64,000 bases of DNA from Paenibacillus xylanexedens (GCF_017874615.1 NZ_JAGIKV010000011.1:62001-126000); one strand, 5' to 3'; shown: positions 26,851 through 35,971, counted from the stretch's first letter. Numbers and translations: made by a program. The notes: generated by a model not told the origin, from the sequence alone.

Positions 26851-26864
26851 AGGAAACGCTTACA
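26851..26864 (-). promoter_or_regulatory. LacI/CcpA-like operator before the solute-binding protein gene
   Basis: Minus-strand TGTAAGCGTTTCCT matches 12 of 14 positions of TGWNANCGNTNWCA. It lies 19 bases upstream of the start codon, in a roadblock position, and resembles the sites in front of the GH2 gene. Confidence 0.55.
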
Positions 26865-26917
26865 ATTTATTAGAGTATATTGATTTTGGAGAGGGCTTTC
26901 TCCACAAATATTGTGCA

Positions 26918-27802
26918 TTACCCTCCATATTTTGTGATATTCGTACGATGTTTCTTACGAAATTCGGAGGGTGTGCAGTCATTATATTTTTTGAAAAGAC
27001 GATTATAGGAGTTAACATTGTTAAATCCATGTCCGATCGCAATCTCCAGAATCGTATCCTGACGGAACAATAAGGCCCACTCGGATTTGATAATTCGAAA
27101 ATGATTCAAGTATTCCATCAGTGTTACTCCCTTGATCTCTTTGAACAACTTGCAGACATGGAACTTGCTGAATTTAATATGTTCCGCCACCTGTTCCAGC
27201 TTAATGGGCTCAGCATAGTGCTCCTCCAGGTATTCACAGACCGATTCAAGGAATTCAAATTTTTTGGAAGAAGTACATGCCCATCCTGAAGATGAAGATT
27301 CATCGGTGGTAACCGGTACTTTGGTACGTAATAAAAGTATGATGAGATCATACAATCTGGATACCATTAACCATCGGTATCCCGGCTTCTGATTTTTCTT
27401 CTCGGTAATGATGTCATCTATATATTGAGTCAGATTGCTCTGACTTCCCGTATTCGAGGGGATAACTGTTGTTTTGTTGAAAAGTTGTCCGAGATCCTGA
27501 ATTTCGGCTTCGGTCGTGAAACTCCCCGTTAACAATTCGAGTCGGAACAAGATAATGGTCAAATGTTCGGTCCCCGGCAAAAAGCAGTGCACATCCCCTG
27601 GTTTGACCAGCAGCACATCCCCTTTTTCCAACTCACATACGTGGTCGTTCACACCAATTCTGGCGCTCTTACCATTGACGAGAACCAGTTCAACCTCATC
27701 ATGCCAGTGTGCAGCATAATTGAACTGATTTCCTGTATGAATTACCCGAATGGGAAAACCTTCTTGCATATGGCCTGTCTCCAAAAAAGTGGGTACGCCC
27801 AT
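26918..27802 (-). CDS. AraC-family regulator with N-terminal cupin
   Basis: 294 residues from ATG 27802 with GGAGG eight bases upstream; the extra five codons to 27817 overlap that site. N-terminal ~120 residues form an AraC-binding cupin (NYAAHWHDEVELVLV, LEKGDVLLVKPGDVH). The C-terminal ~100 residues hold the double helix-turn-helix (IKLEQVAEHIKFSKFHVCKLF, split by FKEIKGVTLMEYLNHFRI, then ILEIAIGHGFNNVNSYNRLF). It lies just upstream of the sugar transport operon on the same strand and is probably its activator. A LacI gene is the next one upstream, giving two local regulators for one transporter. Confidence 0.88.
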   Translation of the reverse strand: MGVPTFLETGHMQEGFPIRVIHTGNQFNYAAHWHDEVELVLVNGKSARIGVNDHVCELEKGDVLLVKPGDVHCFLPGTEHLTIILFRLELLTGSFTTEAEIQDLGQLFNKTTVIPSNTGSQSNLTQYIDDIITEKKNQKPGYRWLMVSRLYDLIILLLRTKVPVTTDESSSSGWACTSSKKFEFLESVCEYLEEHYAEPIKLEQVAEHIKFSKFHVCKLFKEIKGVTLMEYLNHFRIIKSEWALLFRQDTILEIAIGHGFNNVNSYNRLFKKYNDCTPSEFRKKHRTNITKYGG

Positions 27803-27908
27803 CGTATCAACCTCCATTTATTTCCAACGCAAAATATTCCTCGTCTTTATATTATGCATAAATGGCTACTCTCCTTTCTTTTTAAGAATTTAAAATTCTA
27901 TAGAATGC

Positions 27909-27937
27909 AAAAAAACTCCTCAACTCAGGTTGAGGAG
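27909..27937 (-). terminator. Terminator overlapping the end of the LacI gene
   Basis: Minus-strand perfect 9-bp stem CTCCTCAAC/GTTGAGGAG followed by seven T; the LacI stop codon TGA lies inside the stem. Confidence 0.88.
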
Positions 27938-28915
27938 CCGAACAGAATCACGTTCCACGCATTGAATGTCCAGTGTATATAACGTCTCTACGATCTCTCC
28001 GTTCAGCAGTTGGAAGAGAACATGACCTGCAAGCTGGCCTGCATCCCTCTTCGGCTGACGAAATGTGGTCAGAGGTGGATTCATGTACTGAGATGCAGGT
28101 ATATTGTCAAAGCCAATTACGGATAACTGCTCAGGTATTGAGATATTATGCTCCCTGAAGGCTTCCAAGCCGCCGATCGCCATTTCATCATTTGCAAAAA
28201 ATACAGCGGATGGCAACTCTCCTTCAAGCAGTTTCTTGGCTGCATCGTACCCATCTTGCTTCATGTATTGTCCGCCAATTTTCCATTCGGGGTTCTCTTC
28301 AATGCCTGCCTCCTTCAAGGCTTTCAAATAACCTTGATAACGATGGAGATTACATTCCGATTGTGATGGGCCACTAATATAAGCTATAGTCCGATGCCCT
28401 TTATCGATCAGATAACGGGTAGCCAAGTAACCACCTTGCGTATCACTCATCAAAACCTTTACAATATGTTGAGCATCCAGATCCCGATCCATGACAACAA
28501 TCGGAAACCCTGCTTCAGATGCTTCAATCAGCAACTGATCTTGAATATTCTGAGCGATAACAATAGCTCCGTCAATTCTTCGTTCACGAATGTAACGATG
28601 GGCTGTCGACTTCTCTCCACCCAACGAACTACATACGATCATATCGTATCCATGACTCATAACGACGGTTTCTATTCCATTCACCAAATCCGAGAAATAC
28701 GGGCTGGACATGTCATGGACAATAATACCAATGGTTTGGGTACTATTTCGTTTTAATTCGGATGCAGGACCATGCCTAACGTAATTGAGTTGACTCGCTG
28801 CCTCAAGCACTCGGATTCTTGTCGGCTCACTTACATTCCCTTTATCGTTGAGTACGCAAGATACGGTCGAACTGGCTACACCAGCCATCCTAGCTACATC
28901 TTTAATCGTTGTCAT
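27920..28915 (-). CDS. LacI-family transcriptional regulator
   Basis: 331 residues from ATG 28915 (AGGAG eight bases upstream); ATG 28918 is equally possible. N-terminal helix-turn-helix and hinge: TIKDVARMAGVASSTVSCVLN and RIRVLEAASQLNYVRH. The periplasmic-binding-like ligand domain runs to the C-terminus (IGIIVHDMSSPYFSDLVNGI, FFANDEMAIGGLEAF, VIGFDNIPASQYMNPPLTT). Likely a repressor responding to a sugar. The operator-like sequences at 26851 and 12380-12413 are candidate targets, though CcpA is an alternative binder. Its transcript ends in its own terminator before the AraC gene. Confidence 0.9.
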   Translation of the reverse strand: MTTIKDVARMAGVASSTVSCVLNDKGNVSEPTRIRVLEAASQLNYVRHGPASELKRNSTQTIGIIVHDMSSPYFSDLVNGIETVVMSHGYDMIVCSSLGGEKSTAHRYIRERRIDGAIVIAQNIQDQLLIEASEAGFPIVVMDRDLDAQHIVKVLMSDTQGGYLATRYLIDKGHRTIAYISGPSQSECNLHRYQGYLKALKEAGIEENPEWKIGGQYMKQDGYDAAKKLLEGELPSAVFFANDEMAIGGLEAFREHNISIPEQLSVIGFDNIPASQYMNPPLTTFRQPKRDAGQLAGHVLFQLLNGEIVETLYTLDIQCVERDSVRLLNLS

Positions 28916-29079
28916 CATATATACTCCTCAAAGACAGTTTCATCTGTTTAGTCCTTCATGGCAGTAACACAGCAATACACACGGGATAGTTCACTAGCAT
29001 TTTAACACGTCAGTCCAATCATGTCTCTTAGCAAAACATCAACTACGATAAAACATATTAAAGAAACCGAGGTGCCTTC

Positions 29080-29505
29080 ATGAGATTTAGTGAATATGTA
29101 ATAGGTCAGCGCTACGAAACCACATCCTTGGCATTATCCAAGCGTGATATTATTGAGTTTGCCACAATCTATGACCCACAGTACATGCATTTGGATGAGG
29201 AAAAGGCCAAGCGAGGCCGATTCGGCAGTTTAATTGCTTCTGGCATGCAAACGATGAATATCTCCTTTAAATTATGGATTGAGGTCGGGGTCTATGGAGA
29301 ACATGTCGTGGCGGGCACCGGAATGAATAACATTCAATTCCTGAAACCGGTCTTTCCGGATGATGAACTTCATGTCATTGCAGAAGTCATTGGACTGACT
29401 CCCAGACGAAAAGGAAATGGGATTGTTACGGTGCTGCTGAGTACTTTCAATCAGAAGAATCAAAAGGTATTTCAGGCAGAATTAAGTGCTTTAATCGATA
29501 ATTAA
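29080..29505 (+). CDS. MaoC-family hot-dog hydratase
   Basis: 141 residues; GAGGTG lies five bases before ATG 29080. The hydratase-2 motif region is seen in IYDPQYMHLDEEKAKRGRFG (catalytic Asp and His) followed by LIASGMQTMN. Single-domain MaoC proteins hydrate 2-enoyl-CoA to (R)-3-hydroxyacyl-CoA; many homologues remain untested. Divergent from the LacI gene and monocistronic, with a terminator right after it. Confidence 0.82.
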   Translation: MRFSEYVIGQRYETTSLALSKRDIIEFATIYDPQYMHLDEEKAKRGRFGSLIASGMQTMNISFKLWIEVGVYGEHVVAGTGMNNIQFLKPVFPDDELHVIAEVIGLTPRRKGNGIVTVLLSTFNQKNQKVFQAELSALIDN

Positions 29506-29521
29506 GGACGAGAAAAAGCCC

Positions 29522-29547
29522 AAAAAAGCCGCCAATTGGCGGCTTTT
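29522..29547. terminator. Bidirectional terminator (MaoC / aminotransferase)
   Basis: Perfect stem GCCGCC-AATT-GGCGGC flanked by six A on the left and TTTT on the right. It serves both convergent genes. Confidence 0.88.
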
Positions 29548-29573
29548 CGTAAATATATCACATTGAAGCATTT

Positions 29574-30764
29574 TTAAGCGTTATACCCTTTCAATACCTG
29601 CCCCAAAATCTCTACACCCTTGACAATCTGTTCGTCTGACGGGGTTGAGAAATTAAGTCTGATGGCATTACAAGGGTCTTGCTCGTTCACCAGGAATGCA
29701 TTTCCCGGTACAACCGCAACCCCTTGAGCTGCCGCTGTCTTGGCATAATCAAGCATGGGCACATGTGCTGGCAGATCACACCAGAGGAACAGTCCACCAT
29801 CCGGTTGGGTGTAGGTAATGGACTCACCCATATGCTCTTGCAGCTTGTCCATCATCAATGTTGCTTTTCTCCGATAGACCTCACGAATACTGTTAATGTG
29901 CCCTGCGTAGTCATACTCTGTCATGAATTTGTATGCCAGAATCTGTGGAAGCATGGCTGTATGTACGTCTTCTCCCTGTTTGGCAACAACCATCTTCTCC
30001 ACGACTTCATGTGGCGCTTGTACGAAACCAACGCGCAGTCCTGCCGACAAAATTTTGGAGAATGATCCAACATAGATGACCAGACCCTCATCATCCATAG
30101 ACTTGATGGTTGGCACATCGTCTCCATTGAATCGAAGTTCTCCGTACGGGTTATCTTCCAAAATCATAACGCCATACTTCTTAGCCAGCTCGTATATGGC
30201 CTTACGTTTCGCAAGACTCGTTGTTACACCGGTAGGATTCTGGAAACTTGGGATCACGTAGATCATTTTCACATTAGGCTCCGTTTGCAGCGCCTGTTCC
30301 AGCTTCTCGATATCCATACCGTCCATCTCCATCGGAACACCTGCAAGCTTTGCACCGGATGCCCGGAAGGAGTTCAGGGAACCAATAAAGCTCGGGCTCT
30401 CACAGATAATCGTGTCCCCTTCATTACAGAACACTTTACAGGCCAGTTCAATCCCCTGCTGCGCTCCAGATACGATGAACAATTGATCGGATGGTTTACC
30501 TGTATCAAAACCTGTCTTCAAATGTTGAGTCAATGCTTCCCTGAGGGGGACATATCCTTCCGTAATCCCATATTGCAGAGCTGTGACCGGGTCATGCTCC
30601 AGAATGGATTGAGTGAATGTACGAATCGCCTCAATAGGAAAGGTTTCCGGAGCAGGATTTCCCGCAGAGAATGGAATCACATTTTGTCCCGAAGAAGCCT
30701 TCAGAATCTCACGAATAATGGATGGTTGCAGTGCTGCGATACGATTGGAAAATGAATAGTTCAT
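29574..30764 (-). CDS. PLP-dependent aminotransferase (class I/II, 2-aminoadipate/MocR-catalytic type)
   Basis: 396 residues from ATG 30764, which follows GGGAGG at 11 bases. Fold-type I markers: NVIPFSAGNPAPETFP at the N-terminus, QQGIEL near the cofactor phosphate, PSFQNPTG, EDNPYGELRF, the PLP lysine in VGSFSKILSAGLRVG, and RLNFSTPSDEQI. This subgroup includes 2-aminoadipate and aromatic aminotransferases and the catalytic half of MocR regulators; here no DNA-binding domain is present. The specific amino donor is unknown. Stands alone. Confidence 0.87.
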   Translation of the reverse strand: MNYSFSNRIAALQPSIIREILKASSGQNVIPFSAGNPAPETFPIEAIRTFTQSILEHDPVTALQYGITEGYVPLREALTQHLKTGFDTGKPSDQLFIVSGAQQGIELACKVFCNEGDTIICESPSFIGSLNSFRASGAKLAGVPMEMDGMDIEKLEQALQTEPNVKMIYVIPSFQNPTGVTTSLAKRKAIYELAKKYGVMILEDNPYGELRFNGDDVPTIKSMDDEGLVIYVGSFSKILSAGLRVGFVQAPHEVVEKMVVAKQGEDVHTAMLPQILAYKFMTEYDYAGHINSIREVYRRKATLMMDKLQEHMGESITYTQPDGGLFLWCDLPAHVPMLDYAKTAAAQGVAVVPGNAFLVNEQDPCNAIRLNFSTPSDEQIVKGVEILGQVLKGYNA

Positions 30765-30883
30765 CTTAAATAGTGCCTCCCGACATTTCATCTGAATTAA
30801 CTCTCTATCATTACATTAAATTCTATTATACGAGCATTTCCCGAATTTCCAAACTGTCTCCACAAAATTAATGTCTGTACGCC

Positions 30884-30912
30884 AAAAAAGAGGCCGCCGT
30901 CAGCAACCTCTT
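30884..30912 (-). terminator. Terminator of the type III PKS operon
   Basis: Minus-strand GAGG...CCTC stem followed by six T, about 30 bases past the oxidoreductase stop codon. Confidence 0.7.
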
Positions 30913-30942
30913 TCGCATAAGTATTGAGCAAAATTTCGCCTA

Positions 30943-32091
30943 TTAGCGCGCTGCGTTCATCTCGGATAACCGTGTGGCCTTCACAACATAAGCGGCTAGA
31001 CCAGGGATCATCCGGGCCAGACCAGGATAGAATTTATTGGTCTTGGCAAAAGCCAGCTTTTGGATTCTTCTTGCGCGTCTGAGCAATTGGGTGAATTCAC
31101 GGCTTGCTTCCAGCGTGTAATTACTCTGCCAATCGGCATGTTCAATGTCACCTTGCAGGTACTTGTCAGTCCACCTTGCACACAGGAGTGAGGAGCGAAG
31201 GGCAATGGACATTCCGTCTCCACATAAGGGTGGTATCATCAGCATGGCATCCCCAATATGCGGATATTGAGACCACGGCTCAGGAACGTTGGACAGATGC
31301 AGCGGTGCAATCGACACTTGCGTTCCATCTACAGGGTTTCCTTCGGCTAAACGGGCTGCCAAACTCACGTTTGTCAGGGATGCCGCCTGTAAAATATCGT
31401 TTACAGACTTGCCACTTCCCTGGACAGTATCCAGTGTCAACAATGCAGCGACATTCACATTGCCGTCCTCAATCGGGGAAATCCCCACATAACCTCCCTC
31501 GCAAAAATATAACTCTACCCGTGCTGGAATCTGGATACCGCTGAAGTGAGATTTAATACCAACATATACGGTTTGATCCCGCAGATCAGGTGCGGAAGCC
31601 ATCCCACGCGGTTTCTTGGTCCCATGTGCTCCGATGACGGCTTTGGCTCTGTAGCTGATCTGCTCATTTCCTTGTTTCACCTGAACCTCATAACTGGCAT
31701 CCTCAAGCTGCTCAATGCTCGTTATCGTCGCTTTAGTCACAATCTGAGCTCCGGCCTCCTGAGCCTTCTGATGCAAAATCTGGTCCAGCTCATATCGACT
31801 TATGCCATATGCGAATCCCGGCAGCGGTGCTTCGATCACTCCGCCTTGTGGCATAACGATTTTGGCATGATCCATGGGGCTGGGTTTCTTCGAATGGCCC
31901 AGAAGGTGAATGTCCAGAACCTCTAACATCTCCTTGGTTTCGGGTGACATGAACTCACCGCAGGTTTTGTGCCGCGGGAACTCCTGGCGATCCAGCAAAA
32001 GGGTCCGATGTCCTTTTCCTGCCAGTTGCATTGCACATGTACTGCCGGCAATTCCGGCTCCGATGACAATCACATCTATCGATTTCGACAC
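30943..32091 (-). CDS. FAD-dependent oxidoreductase of the geranylgeranyl-reductase type (PKS tailoring)
   Basis: 382 residues from GTG 32091, with AGGTAGG upstream. N-terminal dinucleotide fold VIVIGAGIAGSTCAMQLA with LLLDRQEFPRHKTCGE, a motif of geranylgeranyl reductase-like and halogenase-like flavoproteins. Later the second FAD motif GDAMLMIPPLCGDGMSIAL. In type III PKS clusters such enzymes reduce or hydroxylate the polyketide. Third gene of a tightly packed operon: PKS and methyltransferase overlap by 14 bases and this start lies six bases after the methyltransferase stop. Confidence 0.85.
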   Translation of the reverse strand: MSKSIDVIVIGAGIAGSTCAMQLAGKGHRTLLLDRQEFPRHKTCGEFMSPETKEMLEVLDIHLLGHSKKPSPMDHAKIVMPQGGVIEAPLPGFAYGISRYELDQILHQKAQEAGAQIVTKATITSIEQLEDASYEVQVKQGNEQISYRAKAVIGAHGTKKPRGMASAPDLRDQTVYVGIKSHFSGIQIPARVELYFCEGGYVGISPIEDGNVNVAALLTLDTVQGSGKSVNDILQAASLTNVSLAARLAEGNPVDGTQVSIAPLHLSNVPEPWSQYPHIGDAMLMIPPLCGDGMSIALRSSLLCARWTDKYLQGDIEHADWQSNYTLEASREFTQLLRRARRIQKLAFAKTNKFYPGLARMIPGLAAYVVKATRLSEMNAAR

Positions 32092-32097
32092 GTAAGA

Positions 32098-32817
32098 TCA
32101 CCTACCTTTCGTGGGAATAACAACAGAGTAACGAAATAAGGGCTTCCATTCATAGGTCATCGTATCATGATTAAGACGTTGTTTAAGTTCCTTCCAATCC
32201 CTCCCTGTAAAACCTTTGGCTACGGAAAGAGGCCCATCATGACGAATGTACCGATTGCGCGAGATCATCCGTGTAGTAATCCAGACCGCCTTATAGGATA
32301 CGGGATGGCGGTGAATATCATTAATGACGACACCGTATCTGGATGCTCTTAGCATATGAGAAACCATATCAACCAGCTGATCTCCGTCAAAATGATGTAC
32401 AAACTGAGAGCCTGTCACGATATCTGCTGAAGCATCCGGCAGTTGTGTAAGATCGGCACGTTGTACCCGGACTCGGGGTTCGTCACGGAATAGTTGTCTC
32501 GCTTCCTCACATGCCTCTTCCGTCAGATCAACCAATGTAATCTCCAACTGAATGCCCTGACGATCCGCCCATTGCAGTAGTTTCTGGTTCACATCCCCTG
32601 AGCCTGCCCCCACATCCAGAAGAGTCAGCTTATCTGGCCTACCGACAGAGTTCCATAACTTCTCTACACCAGCCAAAGTTGGCCCAGGTGCTGCAAATAT
32701 TTTGTTAAGACGTCTGAGATGTCTAAGCGCTTCACGCAGCTCCTCCCCTCCCAGAGAGAAGTCATCCATCAGTTCATCTTCCTTGGCTCGAATGGACAAT
32801 GTTCTAAAAAAGGACAT
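32098..32817 (-). CDS. Class I SAM-dependent methyltransferase (PKS tailoring)
   Basis: 239 residues; ATG 32817 follows GGAGGAGCACGATC, which lies inside the end of the PKS gene, so translation is coupled. SAM-binding motif LLDVGAGSGDVNQKLL, acidic ELTLVDLTEEACEEA, then ADIVTGSQFVHHFDGDQL. UbiE-like methyltransferases of this kind accompany bacterial type III PKS genes and methylate the phenolic or pyrone product; regiochemistry cannot be read here. The C-terminus is basic (RYSVVIPTKGR). Confidence 0.85.
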   Translation of the reverse strand: MSFFRTLSIRAKEDELMDDFSLGGEELREALRHLRRLNKIFAAPGPTLAGVEKLWNSVGRPDKLTLLDVGAGSGDVNQKLLQWADRQGIQLEITLVDLTEEACEEARQLFRDEPRVRVQRADLTQLPDASADIVTGSQFVHHFDGDQLVDMVSHMLRASRYGVVINDIHRHPVSYKAVWITTRMISRNRYIRHDGPLSVAKGFTGRDWKELKQRLNHDTMTYEWKPLFRYSVVIPTKGR

Positions 32818-33961
32818 GATCGTGCTCCTCCATCACTGAAGATAATGAGGGTACATAAGTGAATTTCATCAGCTCTGCGGTGAGTCCCGGTCCAAATGCC
32901 ATGGCTACACCATCTGTAGATGATTGATCCTGTAACTTCATGTCCTCACGCATCGCGTTCAGTACAAACAGAATGGTATTGGAAGATAAGTTACCATACG
33001 TTCTGAGGACATCCCTGCTATACTTCGTTTGCTCGTCTCGCAGCTTCATTACATTCTGCACAGAGTCCACAATCCCGCGTCCTCCCGGATGAATGGCCCA
33101 TAGTTCAGGACGCTGTTCACTTTGCAATAAAAGACGCAGTTCCTCTTGCAGATGAACACCTAACAGCTTCGGAATACGTGGGGATAGATACAGGTCATAC
33201 CCCAGATTCCCCACCTCCCAGGTCATATCTTCAGTCGAATCCGGAAGAAGCACAGAATAACCCGTTCCCAGACTCAAATAATTCTTGTGCTGAGGTTCTG
33301 GTGTGCCCACTACACAGGAAGAAGCAGCGTCTCCGAAGAATGAAGCTGCAAACAGCGCTTCCCGATCTTGTACGGGCTGAAAATGAATGGTGCACAACTC
33401 TACACAGACCACAAGGACCTGTGATCCGGGAGCTCCCTGCACGACATCTCGTGCCATCTGGATGGCTTTCAACCCTGCAGCACACCCCTGAAAGATCAGC
33501 GGCAGTCGATTAACTCGGGCAGACAAACCCAAATGACGGATGAGCATAACATCAAGACCCGGCAGATATTGACCGGTGCAGCTGACCGTGATGATATGTG
33601 TGATGCTCTTTGGAGATACGCCTGAATCCTCCAGGGCTTTCTCTGCCGCCTCAATCCCGAGTGGAAGCGCCTCTCGCTTGTATGTATTCATTCGTTCTTC
33701 GGTTGTCGGGATGTCTGATCGCTCACCAGAGGGCAGATAACGGCATTCTTCCAGTGAACCCAGATAGCTCGGTTCCACGGTATATCGTGTTTCAACACCA
33801 CAGGACTTGAATATTCGCTTGGCAAAACGGGCCAAAGCTGGCCGATCTTGAAGAGAAGAAGCGATTAGTTCTGCAATATCTGACTGCGCTACGGGGTGAG
33901 CAGGTAGAGCCGTTCCCATGCCAAGAATCGCGATATCGGATGGACTGTTATATTGGTTCAT
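32804..33961 (-). CDS. Type III polyketide synthase (chalcone/stilbene synthase family)
   Basis: 385 residues from ATG 33961, six bases after AGGAGG; eight extra upstream codons are unlikely. Catalytic triad visible: Cys in LIFQGCAAGLKAI, His in WAIHPGGRGIVD and Asn in YGNLSSNTILFVL. C-terminal GPG loop: AMAFGPGLTAE. These homodimeric thiolase-fold enzymes condense malonyl-CoA onto a starter acyl-CoA to make alkylpyrones or alkylresorcinols. First gene of a three-gene operon with a methyltransferase and an FAD oxidoreductase, a compact biosynthetic cluster. Starter unit and product are unknown; a membrane phenolic lipid as in B. subtilis bpsA is a reasonable guess. Confidence 0.92.
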   Translation of the reverse strand: MNQYNSPSDIAILGMGTALPAHPVAQSDIAELIASSLQDRPALARFAKRIFKSCGVETRYTVEPSYLGSLEECRYLPSGERSDIPTTEERMNTYKREALPLGIEAAEKALEDSGVSPKSITHIITVSCTGQYLPGLDVMLIRHLGLSARVNRLPLIFQGCAAGLKAIQMARDVVQGAPGSQVLVVCVELCTIHFQPVQDREALFAASFFGDAASSCVVGTPEPQHKNYLSLGTGYSVLLPDSTEDMTWEVGNLGYDLYLSPRIPKLLGVHLQEELRLLLQSEQRPELWAIHPGGRGIVDSVQNVMKLRDEQTKYSRDVLRTYGNLSSNTILFVLNAMREDMKLQDQSSTDGVAMAFGPGLTAELMKFTYVPSLSSVMEEHDHVLF

Positions 33962-34127
33962 AATAAACCTCCTGGTATTGGTCATTATTTCCTCTAATTT
34001 AACAACTCTTACCCTTAACGATATCGTTATAATCTCAATAAGGCTCCTAATCTAGTTTATTAACACATCCGCAAGCTCAGAAGCTTGGTTTCACCATGCC
34101 ATTGAAGCAATTACACCAATGAACGAA

Positions 34128-34150
34128 AAAAAGCCGCCATTAGGCGACTT
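34128..34150 (-). terminator. Intrinsic terminator of the esterase gene
   Basis: Minus-strand GTCGCC-TAAT-GGCGGC stem followed by seven T, about 55 bases past the stop. Confidence 0.85.
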
Positions 34151-34204
34151 CAAGGTAACTATATTCCTTCTAAGCGTCATTCTGATTCTGTTTATTTGTT
34201 CTGT

Positions 34205-35086
34205 TTATTTGGAAAATGCTTCTCTGATCTTGTCACTCATTCGGTACCAGGCATCCTCAGCCATCTGGAGATCCCCAGAATGCGTAAATCCATGAGCGGC
34301 TCCCTCGTACTCCTTAAGAGTCACCTTCACACCGCTTGCTTCCAGCCTTGCTGCATATGTTCTTGCTTCTTGGGCCAGTGAATCTTTCTCCGCGGTAATG
34401 ATCAATGCTTCTGGAAGTCCCTCTACTGATGTTGCGAGCACAGGTGAAGCCAACGGGTCTTGCGCATCTTCTGGCGTATCAAGGTACATGGCATTGAACG
34501 TTCTGGCGATATCGGCTGGAATGGCTTCTGCAAAACTCGGTTTCTCGGCCGGATCTGTAGCCACATCCAACACGGCATAATCCATAATTTGCAGAACAAT
34601 TGGCAGCTCGCTACCTCGTTGCTGATTCAGTAAACACACTGCTGCAGCAAGATTACCACCAGCGCTATGTCCCCCAATAGCGAATAGAGACGGGTTAACC
34701 GAGAAGGATTGCGGGTTGGCGTGGACCCACTGTACAACGTCGTAACATTCATGGACCGCTGTTGGGAACTTGTGCTCTGGTGCAAGACTGTAATCGATAT
34801 TAACGACCACACAATCAGATCGATCAGCAATCAAGCGACACCATGGATCATCCATCTCTGCTTGCCCCAAGATGAAACCACCCCCATGCATATTAAAGAA
34901 GACCGGCAGAGGCGCGAAATGGTCCCTATCCGGTGTATACACAAGTACACGTGTATCACCTTTAGTTGTAGGAATCATGACTTCTTTTACTGTGACCGCA
35001 TACGTGGAACTGGGTTGAAGAGCTGCACCTGTACCGACGACATTTTGACGCATACGTTGTACCATTGCCAGTTGTTGTTGATCCAT
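34205..35086 (-). CDS. Alpha/beta hydrolase of the HSL/acetylesterase family
   Basis: 293 residues from ATG 35086, preceded by AAGGAG; GTG three codons earlier overlaps the site. Oxyanion-hole motif FFNMHGGGFILGQ and nucleophile AIGGHSAGGNLAAAV are diagnostic of the hormone-sensitive-lipase group. The acid lies in the ITAEKDSLAQEA region and the His in YEGAAHGFTH. Cytosolic, no signal peptide. Family members hydrolyse short-chain esters; physiological substrate unknown. Monocistronic. Confidence 0.88.
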   Translation of the reverse strand: MDQQQLAMVQRMRQNVVGTGAALQPSSTYAVTVKEVMIPTTKGDTRVLVYTPDRDHFAPLPVFFNMHGGGFILGQAEMDDPWCRLIADRSDCVVVNIDYSLAPEHKFPTAVHECYDVVQWVHANPQSFSVNPSLFAIGGHSAGGNLAAAVCLLNQQRGSELPIVLQIMDYAVLDVATDPAEKPSFAEAIPADIARTFNAMYLDTPEDAQDPLASPVLATSVEGLPEALIITAEKDSLAQEARTYAARLEASGVKVTLKEYEGAAHGFTHSGDLQMAEDAWYRMSDKIREAFSK

Positions 35087-35249
35087 AGATATCACTCCTT
35101 AAGTTGATTGCCAATACGCCTTCTTCCGTTGTCACTTTAAGTATAGATGACACTCGTCTATTCCGTCATGTGCAATTCATTCGATATGTATTGATCAACA
35201 TGCTGAAACGTGGACCAAAATTACCTTTCCCTGCCCTTGATCTTCAATG

Positions 35250-35942
35250 TTAACATTCAGTGCCAGGAGATCGGTTTGGATCCGTGCTTGTTTCCTTTTT
35301 TTTGTGGAACATCATCCAGACCCCCATCAAACAAAATAAAACGCTACACCCCATGCCAAACAAGCTACTGGTTTTTAATGCAAGAGGTGAGCCTTGCATG
35401 GTAAGTAATGTCGCTTGGGTCACCACGATGGATACCATCGCATCGGTGAAGTTAATCATTTTCAATGTAGATATAATCGGGTTATGGAGATGACGGTTCG
35501 CCCAGGTACCATACACGGCAAAAACCAACTTGGTAAAAGCGACTGTAGCTACGATATACACGATGATACCCTCATAAATGAAAGCATCGCCGATTAGATA
35601 CATTCGCAGGCAGACCATCGAATAAGACGCGCCCAGTAAACAGAGGAACAGACCTCCGCGTTTATATACCGTAAGCTCTAATCTATATCTTTCTTCGGGA
35701 GAGTCCATCCTCTTGGTAACTGTATACTTATGAAGTACTTGGACTTTCGCCACACACAGAATCAGATAATATACAGCATTTGTAATGAACCATCCCGAAA
35801 GCAGATATATGCCCAGGATTAACTTGCCTATCCCTGTTACAGCATTGATAACAAGGGAAGCCACATTAAACAAGGCCGTTCGATCTTGTTTATTTCCAAG
35901 GTAATGGAACCAAATGGACTTCAAATATGTCTTCATTTTCAT
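35250..35942 (-). CDS. Hypothetical multi-pass membrane protein
   Basis: 230 residues. No strong Shine-Dalgarno is seen before ATG 35942. About five or six membrane helices: VASLVINAVTGIGKLILGIY, ITNAVYYLILCVAKVQVL, GGLFLCLLGASYSMVCLRMY, GIIVYIVATVAFTKLVFAVY, a further region near FTDAMVSIVVTQATLL, and SSLFGMGCSVLFCLMGVWMM. Spacing and the pattern S-x-x-x-N-x-x-T-x-x-K-L-x-x-G in helix 1 recall cation diffusion facilitators, but the metal-site Asp/His pairs are not evident. No function assigned. 29 bases after a YjbR-like gene on the same strand. Confidence 0.6.
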   Translation of the reverse strand: MKMKTYLKSIWFHYLGNKQDRTALFNVASLVINAVTGIGKLILGIYLLSGWFITNAVYYLILCVAKVQVLHKYTVTKRMDSPEERYRLELTVYKRGGLFLCLLGASYSMVCLRMYLIGDAFIYEGIIVYIVATVAFTKLVFAVYGTWANRHLHNPIISTLKMINFTDAMVSIVVTQATLLTMQGSPLALKTSSLFGMGCSVLFCLMGVWMMFHKKKETSTDPNRSPGTEC

Positions 35943-35971
35943 AGGATATTCATTCTGTTAGAAATGATGCC

